The notes: generated by a model from the letters alone, not told the origin. 64,000 nt of DNA from Paracamarosporium sp. OC-R06-R3 (GCA_019828545.1 JACVRA010000202.1:672052-736051), one strand, 5' to 3'. Shown: positions 1 to 12,386, counted from the first letter of the stretch. A program made the numbers and translations.

Positions 1-1122
1 CGATTTCAGGGAAGAATATTACAAGAGAGAGGGGACAAAGCTGGAGACTTGTACTTGATCATGACGAGTATAATGTTAAGCTTGTTCGAATCAGTGGTAG
101 CGACTACAGGGGAGGGCTTCGCACTACATAATATTGCGTGCGCAAAGATGATCGACAACGCGTTAGAGCAGGCATCGAAAGCTCAGGGGCATCAGCGAGG
201 AAACGGACCTGGCGGGAGCGGGCCAGGTCCCATGCTTGTCAACGTCTTCTTTCACGTAAGAATCCAGCTGTGCTTCGTGTACCTCACTACGTCCGATCCT
301 CGGATACGCAACGATGCGGGTATGAAACGCGTCCTTCTCGGGGCTTGCGGTTGGACCAAGGAGAAGCTGCCACTTAACATGCAGATAATTACTCCTTTTG
401 CGAGATTAATGCAACTCCAGTCCCAGGCTACCCATATGCCGGCAGTGTCCCATGCAGAGTTCGAGCTTAGAAGAACAGAATACATGAAGGCAAGAGAGGA
501 GGTTAGTCAATTGTGGAACGATTATGAAAAACAAAGCAAAGGACAACGACTATGCTGGACTAGTCCTGGGACCCGGCATACCGACTTTAGGGATCCATTC
601 ACGAGCCTTACATACGCATACTTCAGCGCCTGCTACATACTCCTCGATCTTCTGGCACCCGCATATGCAACTCTTGCTGTTCAATCGGCATCGGTTCTAC
701 CCTTCATGCCCTCCAAGAGATCGGCATCGACATCATCCGCCTCTTCATCTAGTACCTTGGCCTCATCACGGCGCTCAGCTGATTCTAGTACGCCGGATTC
801 ATCTCCCACTCCAGCGATGAAGAGCGCAGCATCCTTATTGACCCAATCCGATCCCTCCTTTCCACCGCCTGCGACCACCGATCACTACGCACTCATACTT
901 TCCGTGTCTTGGTACCTGAGGCTTCGCGACACCGGATTTGCATATCTTCGGCTGCATTCGCCGCTGTTTCTCGTCGCCATGTACGCACCGGCCTTGGAAC
1001 AAAGAAGTCTTGCTAGGATGGTGTTTGAGGACTGGAAAGCTGGTGCGTTAAGAGGGATTGGATGGCTAGCTATTGCAAAGCTAGACAGGGCGCATAGGGG
1101 GACTGGCAACGTTGGAGTGTAG
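1..1122 (+). CDS. Fungal transcription factor, C-terminal part (5' end outside window)
   Basis: The frame is open from base 1 to a TAG at 1120-1122 (about 373 residues), so the gene is cut by the window edge and its start and any DNA-binding domain lie upstream. The first residues read like the middle of the fungal-specific regulatory domain found behind Zn2Cys6 clusters (MLSLFESVVATTGEG, then an HNIACAKMID segment). The end (YLRLHSPLFLVAMYAP, then ARMVFEDW) has the usual form of the C-terminus of such proteins. Residues around 230-300 (bases about 690-890) are a Ser/Thr/Pro-rich stretch; another frame there also reads plausibly at about 690-750 (an ALQEIGIDIIRLFI segment), so an unrecognised intron or frameshift is possible. 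The regulatory target cannot be deduced. The family call is by pattern recognition only. Confidence 0.6.
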   Translation, partial: RFQGRILQERGDKAGDLYLIMTSIMLSLFESVVATTGEGFALHNIACAKMIDNALEQASKAQGHQRGNGPGGSGPGPMLVNVFFHVRIQLCFVYLTTSDPRIRNDAGMKRVLLGACGWTKEKLPLNMQIITPFARLMQLQSQATHMPAVSHAEFELRRTEYMKAREEVSQLWNDYEKQSKGQRLCWTSPGTRHTDFRDPFTSLTYAYFSACYILLDLLAPAYATLAVQSASVLPFMPSKRSASTSSASSSSTLASSRRSADSSTPDSSPTPAMKSAASLLTQSDPSFPPPATTDHYALILSVSWYLRLRDTGFAYLRLHSPLFLVAMYAPALEQRSLARMVFEDWKAGALRGIGWLAIAKLDRAHRGTGNVGV

Positions 1123-1972
1123 TGTGTGTGCGAGCAATGAAGCGGGGTTGATGAATTCTATAGGGGCTCGTCTCAATTTCTTGCTGTGTATTGGCTTGAG
1201 CTATAGAAAGGCTGGGATAGATATTGCATGTGAAGGGGGCCTAACTGCATGCTCCGTGTGTTTTGGGGTTGGTCAACTGCTAAATCATGCCAACGATTGG
1301 TCAAAACATTTGGTCCTAAACTTGTGCATCCGTTCTACGTCCTCATCTTATCCGTCTCATACTATTTGGGACATATCTGAAATCCAACTACACATAGAGA
1401 GTGGATAAATGTACAAGAATGGGCATACGTACCGGACACGTACCATGTATAGGGAGTTGAGGCATATATATACATGGATTGTAAAAGAAATCAACGGCTT
1501 CACGACCCCTACTCCTCACTGGTCGGACCGTTTATAAAAGCAGAATTAGCCTTCGGAAATTTGGTCAATTTGAAACTCTCCAGATAAAAGCAGAATGACT
1601 CAAGTGTGCTCCAAGGCCTGGTCCGAGTCCAGAAAGCTACGAGGTTTCCCACGTCGGCTCGCACAGCGTCGCCCCACAGCGTACTACACAAACTGTACCA
1701 ACGCCCTTATCTAATTGGTCCCACGAGCTAAGCTCGGCGTTTAGATTGAAAACAGTACCCTACTGCGTAAAAGCTGTGCGAGCCGAAACTCAATACCCGG
1801 TAAGCTTTGCAGCTAGTTCATTCTTTGGCTCGGAACGGTGTTTCCACCCCCCTCCGACCCGACATTCCTCAACTAATATAACCAGAGCCAAACATCCTTT
1901 TTGCCAAAGCATCAATACGACAACTAGCTCTTTCCTATTATCTCAAGAATTTGAAAGCATTCGTCACTCACC
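1123..1972. other. Intergenic, no gene seen
   Basis: About 850 bp between the regulator fragment and the DJ-1/PfpI gene. It holds the 3' flank of the first and the promoter of the second. Small open frames here have no family-like content. Confidence 0.5.
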
Positions 1973-2677
1973 ATGGCACCTTCTTTTAACGTTGGCGTAC
2001 TGATATACGCGGGCGCCGACATTATGGATTTTAGCGGCCCTGTCGAAGTCTACTCGACGCGCCCACCACCCGGTACGCCGGCAGTCTTTAACGTCACAAC
2101 CTTCGCACACACGAACCCCGTCGGCGGCGAAAACAGCGTGTTAGTCTATGTACCCAGCGCCGGTTTCTCGGACATCGAACAGCAACTCGAGAAATACGAT
2201 ATTCTCGTAGTCCCAGGTGCTCACCCAGATGTCATCGCGCAGTTCGTCGCTAGCGAGTATGGAAAACTGACCCTGGCGCTTCTGCAAAAGTTTTCGAAGC
2301 TGCCACCAAGAAAGGAGACGGGACACCGTATCTTGCAGTCTGTGTGCTCCGGCTCCGTTATTTTGGCTGCGGCGGGTATTTTAGCAGGGCGAACGGCGAC
2401 GACGCATCACATATGCTATGATATGCTGAAAGAATATGCAGACAAGGCTGCAGGTGGTGATTCTGGGATCAACATCGTGAAAAAGAGATGGGTAGATGGA
2501 GGTCTAACGGACGCAGGCGTTCGCATAGTGAATGCCGGAGGAGTAAGCTCGGGAATCGATGCAAGTCTATGGGTCACGGAGTTGGTGGGTGGTGAGCAGT
2601 TGTACAAGGCTGCGGAGGAGATTTTAGAATTTGAGAGAAGGGGAGAGGGACAGGCATGGGGAGTAACAGAAGCATGA
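1973..2677 (+). CDS. DJ-1/PfpI family protein (ThiJ/isonitrile hydratase-like)
   Basis: An intronless 234-residue protein. It has the glutamine-amidotransferase-like fold signature of the DJ-1/PfpI superfamily: N-terminal strand VGVLIYAGADIMDFSGPVEV, a YDILVVPGA strand near residues 75-83, and the nucleophile elbow SVCSGS with Cys125, followed by ILAAAGILAGRTATTHH. Asp19 lies in the MDFSGP motif, the position used by isonitrile hydratases. Fungal members are cytosolic and mostly of unknown substrate, so a hydrolase/hydratase role is an inference. The start ATG at 1973 sits in a CACCATGGC context. The length is normal for the family. Confidence 0.85.
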   Translation: MAPSFNVGVLIYAGADIMDFSGPVEVYSTRPPPGTPAVFNVTTFAHTNPVGGENSVLVYVPSAGFSDIEQQLEKYDILVVPGAHPDVIAQFVASEYGKLTLALLQKFSKLPPRKETGHRILQSVCSGSVILAAAGILAGRTATTHHICYDMLKEYADKAAGGDSGINIVKKRWVDGGLTDAGVRIVNAGGVSSGIDASLWVTELVGGEQLYKAAEEILEFERRGEGQAWGVTEA

Positions 2678-3280
2678 AATGCTGCGAGCCGATCCGAGGT
2701 GGAAACATTGCTCTCGGTACGCGGTCTTTTTGGGTTGCTGCATTCACCGAGAATCTGTCCCACAACATAGTGTAGGACCGCTTTCTAGAAAGAGAGCCTT
2801 CAGCTAACGATCTTTTCGTTCAAAAAAAAGATACGTAAGCAAGTACAAAAGTCGTCTCCAATGCTATCTTGGAAGACTCTATCTAAACTCCACTCAGCAA
2901 ATCATATCAAAGTTACCTTCTACAGTTCAACTTGTTCCTTTATCATTTCACTTCAACGAGTTTCTGCCGCAGTCTCTGCGACTTTGAAGACCATATCACA
3001 TTCCCAAGCGTAGCAACCAGCTACCGGCTCAGCTATGAACCAAAGCGTTTGCAAGAACGAAAAGACTGTGTCACGTTTCTTCTCTTTTGAATCATTCACC
3101 TAGTAGCTGAGCACCATTCCCTTCTCTCGAGCCCATCAATTTTCTGAGTAGATGTGAATGCCCCCGCTCCCGCACTTGAACCGCCTCACGCTTCAAATAT
3201 CATGTAGTCTTCGTCCTCTACGACGTGCTCGACTCGACTGTCCAGAACATCAAAATCACCATTCGTGCCGTTATTGCACC
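2678..3280. other. Intergenic, no gene seen
   Basis: About 600 bp between the DJ-1/PfpI stop and the chosen start of the next gene. An in-frame ATG at 3158 would extend the next gene by 41 residues; the sequence context favours the later start. Confidence 0.45.
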
Positions 3281-4269
3281 ATGGCCCTTGATACGTTAAC
3301 CCTCCATTCCAGCATCCCGGCCGCCAAATCTTCATCTGTGTCTCGATCCCTACGACCTCGCATCAAGCGCCAGAAGCACCACGTGCAAATCAGCGTCATA
3401 AACCTCCAAAACAGTCTCGTACATTTGAAAAGCAAAATCACATTAGCCTCAAAGAGAACCCAACCCGCCTTCGTATTCCTCGACCTACCGCCCAACATCC
3501 GAGTACGTGAGCGCGCAAAAAAGTCCCTCATACAGTACGCCACACTGACTACCGCACAAAGAACACCATATACAAGCACTACATCGCGCTCGTAGTTCCC
3601 CCACGCATACACGTAACCCACGACTCCATCAACAGCGACGACAACAGCGTCGCCTCCATCCCAGGCCCACTCCCAAGCCTCTGCTACGCGAGCAGCAAAA
3701 CCCGCGAAGAATGCACACGGCTGCTTTTCCGCAACACGGAGCTCGTGCTCTCAGACGTCGCAGCCGTGCAGCGCCTAACGGTGTACCTCCGGGATTCCTC
3801 GCGCGCGCTCCTGGCCCGCTCCGTCCGCACCCTCGTCTTCTCATCTTTCGTGTCATGGCGCCCGCATCTCACGCACACGGCTAAGGCGCTGCTCACCGCG
3901 TGTCGCACGCTGAAGCATGTGAAGGTTGAAGTTGCGCGTTCGATATGCATGACTGCCGAGTGGAAGACGATCGAGAGAAGGGGTCCGAAGCCTGGGTATC
4001 CGCCTGTCTACGAAAGCATACCTATCTGCCAGTTACGGACGAAGGAGATCATTGAAGAGATGGATTTATGCTGCCTTATAGACTGTGAGACGCTGGAGAG
4101 TCTTACGTTGGTGTGTCGGGATGGCGAGGCGGTGGCGAGGACTATGGGGAGTAGAAAGGAGGTGGTATTCATGCCGTTGATTGTGTGGGTAAGGAAGAAC
4201 CTTTGTAGTCGGGGGAGGCTGAGGTTGGTCGTTGAGTATGCGGATGGGAAGCGGGTTGGGGATGTTTAG
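3281..4269 (+). CDS. F-box-like fungal protein, one intron
   Basis: Two exons, 3281-3502 and 3562-4269, give 309 residues. The intron 3503-3561 starts GTACGTGAG, has a CTGAC branch site and ends CAAAG. Splicing joins FLDLPPNIR to NTIYKHYI, giving the LPPNIRNTIYK core typical of the short F-box-like motif in many fungal proteins of unknown role. Without splicing the first exon runs to a stop 30 codons later. ATG 3281 (GCACCATGGCC) is preferred over 3158 because of its context. The rest has no recognisable domain. Such proteins may be substrate receptors of SCF-type ligases, but that is only an inference from the motif. Confidence 0.65.
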
Positions 4270-4617
4270 GGATGTGGAGCCAAGGTATCTACGAGTATGG
4301 TCGATGGTAAACGTAAGCAGTGATTCTCGTGTGGCTTTCGAACGGGAACAAAGGGTGATGTGATGGGTTGATCAGCGGTATCAACAGCATCGGATGCACA
4401 CTGTCAATGAATACGAGTATAATTAATAATTCTACAACTCGTGATTGGGTATCATAGAATTTACCGCTAACGCCACTGCTTCCGTTTCCTGCGTGGATAT
4501 CAAATCATGCACGCCCCCCATAACCTCAAAATAGCAAGACTCATTATTGACCTACGAATAGGCGGCTTCTTAGTATTAAAGATTAATGACCGAAAGGTCT
4601 AGTCGGTATAGTTCGTC
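4270..4617. other. Convergent 3' flank
   Basis: About 350 bp, AT-richer, between two convergent genes. Nothing else seen. Confidence 0.5.
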
Positions 4618-7456
4618 CTAGGGGTTCTGGTCCGTAAAGAACGGGTAGTTTTGATAGTCGATATCACCGTTCGGGAACAGGTTATCCGCAGTCAACCCAA
4701 ACGGTGGATTCTCGTCGTAGCTAGTTGTGAACGGGTTGGAGAACATGAATGGATTGTTGAAAGGATCTCCGGTGTATGGATACTGCTGTGTCTGGGGTTG
4801 AGACGGGTCCGTTTGATTCATACCCAGCGGCTGTACCTGTGGGTTTCCTAGACCTGCTAGAAATTGCGGATCTGCGGCCGCTGGGTTGATGCTTGCGTTG
4901 ACAGATGGATCATTGGATGCGTAGGCAACACTGTACGGCTGGCTCAACGGAGCTTGGAAAGGATTCCCGATGGTGGGATAAGTGTTTGGCTCCGGATGAG
5001 GATACGTAAAATCGGGTGCAGTATGCTGGACTTTTTCTAGAGCAGTTTGATTCGGTTCAAATAACTCGCTGAAACTGGCTCGGAATTTATGCTGCTGTAG
5101 GATTTTGAGGATGACATTGTGTGCTCGCTCTACGACGGTATCGTTATGACGCATCGCCCCTAGCCAGCGAAACAGTTTCTTGATGCTGCTCTTGATCTTG
5201 ATATGGTTATCTTGCGAGTGCTCTTGGCCATACGATAACTCTAGAAGTAAGACGGCCATCGCCTGCATGACTGAACATATTCTTAGCAACTGAAGACAGT
5301 ATGCAGGGCTATGTAACACTCACTATTATGTACGATAGACCACCAGGGACCGTTTTCATACAGTAGTCCAGGATTTGGGTCATCGAGCAGCAACTCAGTC
5401 ATTCCAAGCGCGGCTTCTACGCAAGCTGCTGCTATTTGTTGATCAAACCTCGTGGGACCATAACTCTGGTCCAGTGCCTTTCGTCCCAAGCGACAGAGAT
5501 ACGGTCGCGTGATCATGATTTTGGTACTGAAGTAGTAGAAGCAGAGCAGGAGGAGCTCGCGTGGAACTTCTAGTGGTGGAGATAACTGTATGTGGAGGCG
5601 ATCGTCATCAGGTAACGCACCTTGCTTCCATTCGTCCAGCTCCTGGAGCAAAGTAGGAATGGTCTCTTGAATGTATGCCCAAGAATACCGAGCAGTTCGA
5701 GGCGAGTACAACGCAGACAAGAGCTTCTGCATGATGAGGCCGATTTTTAGGTGTGCGTCTTGGTATGATCGTGGTGCTTGTAGTCTACGTGCCTTTTCTG
5801 AAGCACGGCTACTAGTTCGCCTAGGGGATTTGCCCTTGTTTCGAGTTGATGGACCGAGAGATGTAGAACTAATCGAATGCGAGTTCTCTTCAGAAAAAGT
5901 CATTGGCAGTGCAACGGTACAATCTTCATGACTGAGGACACAAGGCCGTCCCGTAATAGCGCTTAGATGACATTCGATGGCATGAAGGCCCCACCAAGTA
6001 CACAACAGGGTTTCCTTCTTGCTGAGCGGTGTCTTTGGGTCCTCATTGCGCAGATGGAGACCTAAGGCTAAAGCTAGGCGAATAGCAATGCCGATCATTA
6101 CCCAGCCTCTACTCACATGTCCGACGACCTGATAATAGAATGCCAACAGCCCAGACTAATGGCTATCAGCATTGATCATCCAGAGCGATCTTATCGGCTT
6201 GCCCAGTCTGTTCAGGAGACTGCTCGCTTCTTATCAACTTACCACTTGTATCAAAGCCAAGTCTGGTGCAGCAGCGAATGGCCATGAGCCCAGCAGGCGA
6301 ACAGCCCTCGTCATGTACACCAGATGATCTCGATCCTCTCCCTGCCATTCCGCATTAACCAAGTGTGAATATCGTGCGCCTATCGCGAAGACCATGTTTA
6401 CAATGGCCAACCACTTCTTTGGGACAGAGAACGGGCGTTCTGACTTTACGGCCTCAAAGTAGCGTCGAAACTGGTCTTCGAACTGGGGCGGGAGAATAGG
6501 GAAGGACTTGTGGACAGTCTGCATGTAGGACTTCAGAAGCTTCCATGCAATCTCTACAGGAGGTAGATCGTCAGGATCAACCTCCACATCCAGTTCGGCG
6601 CTGTCAGAATCAAGGTAAAATGAAGATTCTGTGAGAGATGCAGATGAACCACTTTTGTCTGCAGATGAGTGCTCAAGCGGTGTGGTCGCGTTGCCGACAT
6701 TTGAGAGAACATCGTGATCACGCCCTTCTGTTTTCAATCGGTGGTGTAGCGAGCGCAACCAGTGAACCTCAGCGCCTCGACCCATATATCCAGTTGACCG
6801 AGAGTTGTGGTTGCGTAGAAAGTCTTCGGTTACAGTGGCCAAGTCTTCGTTCGGACCGGGTAAGTCCTGGGTGCGGATTGCAGTAGGCAAACGAACTGTT
6901 TTGTCCTCATCCTCATCCTCATCTCCCCACTCTGCCGGCTCCGAAAATCTCCTTCTCTTTGAAGACCTGGCAGAGGTAACTGACACAGTATCATCTTCGT
7001 ATTCTTGGAGCACGTCCTGGATCCGGGCTTTGTCGAAATCGCCAACCTTGAGACTGAGTTCCCTCAGCAACAAAATGAGATCCTTGTTCTTGTCCGTGGC
7101 TGATTTAAGCTTGTCCTGACGCGTTCTATCGTACACACATTCCAGATCGCTTGCGACGCACATAGTGCAGGATGGTGTTTCGCCAGAGCATTTGACTTCT
7201 GTGATGGACATATCAGCTTGACTCGATAGTCACAAGCGACGGTCGAGCTACTTCGCTTTCTGCAGTTGAGACACTGTACATGTTAGCCCAAGCATGTCGC
7301 GACGCGCAGTCAAACAAGTGTGGCACTTACTGCTTGCCCTACACGCGATCCTCGTGAAGTCTCGCGTTTCTTCTCATCGAGCGATCTGGAGAAATTATGA
7401 CGCGGTTGCCGGGGGATCGCGACTTTTGGCGCCCCCGCAGCGGTAGAGCTTTGCAT
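4618..7456 (-). CDS. Zn2Cys6 transcription factor, five exons
   Basis: Rebuilt exons on the minus strand: 7456-7331, 7273-7252, 7198-6243, 6155-5324 and 5270-4618, giving 862 residues. Splicing through a 22-nt second exon assembles a perfect binuclear cluster, CLNCRKRKVKCSGETPSC followed by TMC and the last Cys before VYD (residues about 43-73). Then come a short helical linker, an acidic/Ser-rich region, and the fungal-specific regulatory domain (PPVEIAWKLLKSYMQTVHK, then FAIGARYSHLV, then GIAIRLALALGLHLR). Introns are 53-87 bp. The fourth (5323-5271) is placed so that WWSIVHN joins IMQAMAVLLLELSYG, as in relatives. The C-terminus (last about 200 residues) is Pro/Asn/Gln-rich, like an activation region. 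It acts in the nucleus as a DNA-binding regulator. No neighbour indicates its target. Confidence 0.85.
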
Positions 7457-9883
7457 GGAGCGTGCGTACAGCTATTCGACTAAGGGTCGAACGGGCGAAC
7501 AGGCTCACGCAGGGCCACTTCGACCGAGGGTTGTGGGACCTTCGCCTGACAGGCGAGTTTCATCGATTGCGTTGCGGCTACTGTGTTCATAGGGTTGATC
7601 GATACGTCTGATGTCGGCGGTGGAGGCTTCAGACGTAGAGGGAAGTAGCGTGGAAATTGAGCGCCGCCCCGCTCCTGGAGCTCAGGCTTGGTAAGAGGAC
7701 CGGAAAAATGAAGGAGCGCACCCGAGCACCCATGAAGAAGTTGGTTGATCCAAACCTCTGAACGGTTCTGCAGCGATACCAATTCGGGGATCCTGTGTAT
7801 ACTGCCCGAGGGCGGTGCTTGTGTGCTTGGGGACGGCGACAAATGACGCTCAGAGGCAGCAAGTTGCTCCTTTTCATGGCCAAAACCTTTGAGATCCTCT
7901 GTTGACTTGTTTACACTGATTTCGGCATCTTGACCCGGCCTATAAAAGAACGTAGAAAGCTCTCTGGCGCTAGGCCCTATGAAGTAGGCCAGCCCACTCG
8001 AAATGTAGAGTGATTGAGTTTTCTGCCTGTTCTTTCTCCAGTTGACTTCTGAGCGCTATCCCAGCGTGGATTTCGCCATCACCAACGCACCCGTGCGACT
8101 ATCTTTTGCGTGCAGATACCGTCTGGACCAAGGTCTCGGTCGCCTCAGTCTCTGCACAGATCCCACATAAAACGACTGGTTTCGCTCCTCATCATCGAGT
8201 CGTATCATCGCTCTGTTGGAAGAGCATATGCCACAAGCTTCAGGCCTTGGATTGCGCTTCTTGACGCCATGCCGCCGTGCCTACCAGTTAAGAAGAATCA
8301 GTAGAAGAACTAACTTCTGCTAACGCGCGAGAATGGGCATTCATTGCCTTCGAGCATTGTGTGGTCATGTTTTAGGCACGCATACTAACCTGGTATATGC
8401 TACACGGTAGTAACCTGCGGATTTCTATCCAGGGCAGGGCCCAAGCGTCACTGTCCCCAGTGCTACTTCAAGATTGTTGATCCTGCATCAAGAACATGAG
8501 ATGAGACATATTCACGAGTGCTCATACGTACCAGATAGTGCGGGCAGGAACGCGCAGCAGGCTACGTCGCGACATCCTCATATGTGGTCATGCCCCAAAA
8601 GTTCTAGCGCGGCTCTTAACGGTGGCAGGGACGACCCCTCCTGCTTTCCACGCATTATGTAGACCTCCAACACTTGGCTTCGACAGCAAAAATCCACTAC
8701 TGAGCTGTGGAGTAGGTGGGAGAGTGGAACAGCGCCTTCCCTCAACCTCAACAGTTGACCGTGTTTGCCACCGCGCCCCCATCGAGATCGTTCCCCCGCC
8801 GATCCCACGTGCTACCGACCCGCACGCGCCACAGATCCGATCAAAAAATGCCGAGAGGCTGCTGAACGCGCGTGTTGCTTGGAAATCATGTAAATAAGAG
8901 AGAGAGACGGCGAACGCGTGCTTATTCCCGGAGACTGTGTGTCAGAAACAAGGCATGGCCACGAGTTAGTGTTGGTGGACAGGGACGCCAACCATGGAAC
9001 ACGCCAGCGTGGTACGACTCGGCTTACGAGCGTGCATCGCGACGTTGCGTTGTAGCTTTCTTCGCATCGCACCCGTCCTCGAGAACGCTTTCGTGCTCTG
9101 TGCTGCCGCCGCGGATGTTTGGCAAGCACAATTTCCATTGGTCTAATTTTCGGTTGCAGATCTCGATGTCTACTGGCCATCGCATACGTCAATAAGCACT
9201 TGATTGTCCTATCACGGCTTAATTCAATGCGGGGAGGCGGATGGGTGCGACGCTAGGTTGGTCCACTCACGCATTCGTCGTTGTTAGAGACGCCGGTGCA
9301 GATGTGGAAGGTTATTAGCACTCTAGCTGCAGTAGTTTCCGCGGAGCGAAACCATGCTAGAACAGACGACTTTGAACCTTGGTCGCTACCCCGCCCCCCG
9401 TTGTCTTGGGTGCTGACGGCGAAGCAATCAGCGAGAATAGCCAGTCTTGCTTGGAAAGCGCACGGCATCACTATAGAGCAACATACATCAAGCGAACCGT
9501 AGTAAAATGCAAGGTTGGCGAAGTTAACTTATTCGATTATTCGACTCGAGCAAGCTACCTCTACGAGCGGGCAGGCTTAACGCACGACCGTCTCTCTATC
9601 TCTGTTCTACCTGATTTTTATTTGTTTTTTGACGTCGCCAATAGTTCCTTTGCGACACTCATCGTACATTCGATACCATTGTGGCTCATACAGCCTTGCT
9701 CAAGAGCAAGGCGGTCCTCAAACCTAGCACTAAAAAGAAGTAATACAGACGTGGACGCTTCTACGAGCGTCCCATAACATAGAAAAAACTTTTGAACAAG
9801 TGTTCGGGTATCAAGAATCGTCGAAGACAAAAGGTGCGCGAACGCCGTGTTTGACAAGGACAGCAACGAGCAGACGAGCAGTC
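7457..9883. other. Long intergenic region, no gene seen
   Basis: About 2.4 kb between the divergent 5' end of the Zn2Cys6 gene and the 3' end of the bZIP gene. Several open frames of 60-126 codons exist on both strands (for example minus 7842-7480) but overlap each other and show no domain or biased composition. It probably holds the Zn2Cys6 promoter and leader. Confidence 0.45.
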
Positions 9884-10876
9884 TTAAATCGGCTGCCCCT
9901 CGTCTTCTTCTTCGCCGATGTCGTTGAGGAAATCGAGACCGTTGTATTCGTCGTTGCTAGGCGAAGAACCTGCGCTGAATGGACCAGTGCTGGATGACCG
10001 CCGTAGACCGTCTGAATCGAGGGATGTGGTGCTGGTGATGGGGCTGGGCTTCGCTCTTGTCGAATGCGTGTCTTTCAGACTTGCAGATGCATCGACGCCC
10101 AACAGGTCGCCAGCACATCGTGCGAGGTACTCGTCTACAGCCCAGAAGCCACAACCAGCGTGTCGTAGGACTTCGTTCTTGAGCTCCAGTACCTCTTCGC
10201 GAAGCATTGCTACATTCTCCTTGAGAGCCTTGTTCTTGGAAGAGAAGTCTCGCGCGCGAGCTTCCAGGCCGTTGATGTATTCCTTCTTGCGTTGTCTGCA
10301 TTTGTGGGCGGCAACGCGATTCTTCTCGAGATGCGACTCCCGTGCCGACGACACTTGAAACGGGAAGCCATCAGCGGTGTAGTGCTCTACCAGCTGCGGG
10401 GTCGACTTGGGCCTTCCCCGCTTGCGCTTGGGTGGGTGGCCGTCTTGTTGGGGTTGCTTAGTCTGTAGTGGAGCGGAGTCCTTGGCCGAAGGCTGGCGCG
10501 AGGTGCGACGGCGCTTTGCAGCAGGCTCTTGGCCGGATTGGTCGGGCCGGTAATTCTGAAGTGCCTGCACCTGGTGGTCTGGGAAGAGGGCCTCGTTGTG
10601 TAGTTCCTCGAGTGACATGGAGCCTTCGCGGACCAGCTCGCGAGCGGGTTCAGCGGGAGACAGTTCTTCGGGCGGAGTGACTTGGCCATAGCGCTCGACA
10701 GATGCAGCAGTGAGCAGTGAAGGTGGGATGGTAAAGGCCGACTGTGGGAAGGACTGGGCGTTGCTGAAGGCCCACTTGTCAGAGGAAGAGGCGGCGCCGT
10801 TGTCGAGGGCAAGGTAGGCGTCGTCGGCCCACGAAGGGGCGCCGAAGGGGTGTTGGATGGCTGCTTCGACCTCCAT
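9884..10876 (-). CDS. ATF/CREB-type bZIP transcription factor
   Basis: An intronless 330-residue protein. An AT-hook-like basic patch (KRKRGRPKS, residues 150-158) precedes the bZIP domain. The basic region is LEKNRVAAHKCRQRKKEY (183-200) with the N-x2-A-A-x2-C/S-R signature, and the zipper has Leu204, Phe211, Leu218, Leu225 and Leu232 in heptad spacing. The KCRQRKK form is that of fungal ATF/CREB factors, which bind CRE-like sites and are often controlled by the stress MAP kinase. Which paralogue this is cannot be told here. The C-terminus is Ser-rich and ends in an acidic run (residues about 310-330). An upstream intergenic region of several kb fits a heavily regulated gene. Confidence 0.88.
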   Translation of the reverse strand: MEVEAAIQHPFGAPSWADDAYLALDNGAASSSDKWAFSNAQSFPQSAFTIPPSLLTAASVERYGQVTPPEELSPAEPARELVREGSMSLEELHNEALFPDHQVQALQNYRPDQSGQEPAAKRRRTSRQPSAKDSAPLQTKQPQQDGHPPKRKRGRPKSTPQLVEHYTADGFPFQVSSARESHLEKNRVAAHKCRQRKKEYINGLEARARDFSSKNKALKENVAMLREEVLELKNEVLRHAGCGFWAVDEYLARCAGDLLGVDASASLKDTHSTRAKPSPITSTTSLDSDGLRRSSSTGPFSAGSSPSNDEYNGLDFLNDIGEEEDEGQPI

Positions 10877-12386
10877 GGCGGTGGTGGCAGCTAGTGGGAG
10901 AAGGGTGGAAGTTGAGGTCGACGTGGCGGTGTTTTTGTGCAGGTGGAATGCTGTGTGTAGGAGCTATGTTATAGCAATCGACGGGGCTGGATACCGAGGC
11001 ATGCACGGGTGGAATGGGTGCAGTGTGGCAAGCAAACGAAAACGGCCGGGAAGGTCAAGGAGCAAGCGCAATGAGGAAGGGAGGGGCTATAAGAGGCAGC
11101 AGCACGAGGCAGGGGATGGGAATCGGCTAGAGATGGAGAAATGCATCATGGCCAAAGTGAAATGCCATCTGCTGGCCGGATCGTCAGCGAGCATGCGAGG
11201 GATCGGTCGATGGGAGGTGACTTGGGCGGGCCCACCGGGGAAGCGAGCCACACAGGCACGCACTGGGGCGCCATGGAAAACTTGGTCCAGCATAGGCTTT
11301 GTGCATGCCATTGCCGATCGCGACGGCTCGAAACCTGTCTGCGCGGCGTGCCAGCGCTGCTGCGCCGCTTGCACCGCTTGCATCCGCCCGCTGCGTCGTC
11401 CGAGCAAGAATGCGCAGGGTCACGCTGGCTGTGCAACACACGGATTGGATGCTTTGGACCTGGCCCGGTCCACTCCGTGATGACTCTCACATTGCCGCCG
11501 AATCGCAAGGCGCCCAGATGAAGCACGTTCCGCGCGTTCTGGAACCGTCTCGCAGGAGCCATCAACCGATTGCACGCCGGCCATGACGTCGTCTGTGGGG
11601 AGAGCTGGCCGCTCCCTCCGCCCCCGACAATCCGTTCACGGCACGCTTCGCCGCGGCCAATCACAGCACCGCGCGTTGGACTCAACAACCCCTCGACCTG
11701 GCGCAGTTCCATTCGAAATTCCCTGCTGCCAACTGCCGGACATGTCTCGCTGCATTACAAATTGCTGTCCTAGCGGCCGCAGCAATTGTTCCATGCGTGG
11801 CGGGTCTGCCGCCAGCCGCCGGATGACGTTGCGCCGCCATCGAAATTTGCAGTTTGCCCATGCCGATCACTCATTTTCCCATCTTCTGCCGTGCTGCAAT
11901 TCCAACTTTCCCATGTGCCACCGTGCGCATCCCACCGTTGCGTCACTCCCCCTTCCACGTTCACGCAACTGGATAGCTCCAACCAGCTGCCGTTGCACCC
12001 TTCTCCGCTCGTCTGCCAATGCGCTAGGGACCCTGATGCACCCATTTCGAATCGAGTCTCCAAAACCGTGCCGTGCCCATGCAAAGACAGGCATAGTGTT
12101 CTAGCGATAACCAAAGCATGTGGGCGTGTCCCAAACCAGTCATCATGTACCTACCACTACTAGTTCCCAATTTGTAACCCAAAAACATGTTTTTGGTCCA
12201 CGGTCACTTTTCGCTTAATGCCACATCCAGAAACCTGACACTCCACGGTTGTGACCCTGGAAGTCGCAAGACGGCTTCGTATGGGATACTATGCCGACTA
12301 AATCGTAACCACACGGCTTGGGACCATACATGGACGGGTAGGCAGGACGACACCATAGTCAGAAACCTAGCCCGGAAGATATCCGC

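Noticed and set aside
7480..7842. Minus-strand 120-codon frame in front of the Zn2Cys6 gene
   Set aside because: It lies in the probable leader or promoter, just upstream of the rebuilt first exon, and shows no family features.
8538..9195. Overlapping frames on both strands
   Set aside because: Mutual overlap, basic low-information composition, no recognisable motif.
11146..11712. Minus-strand 188-codon frame upstream of the bZIP gene
   Set aside because: It lies in GC-rich DNA where several frames on both strands are open at once. No domain, and composition explains it.
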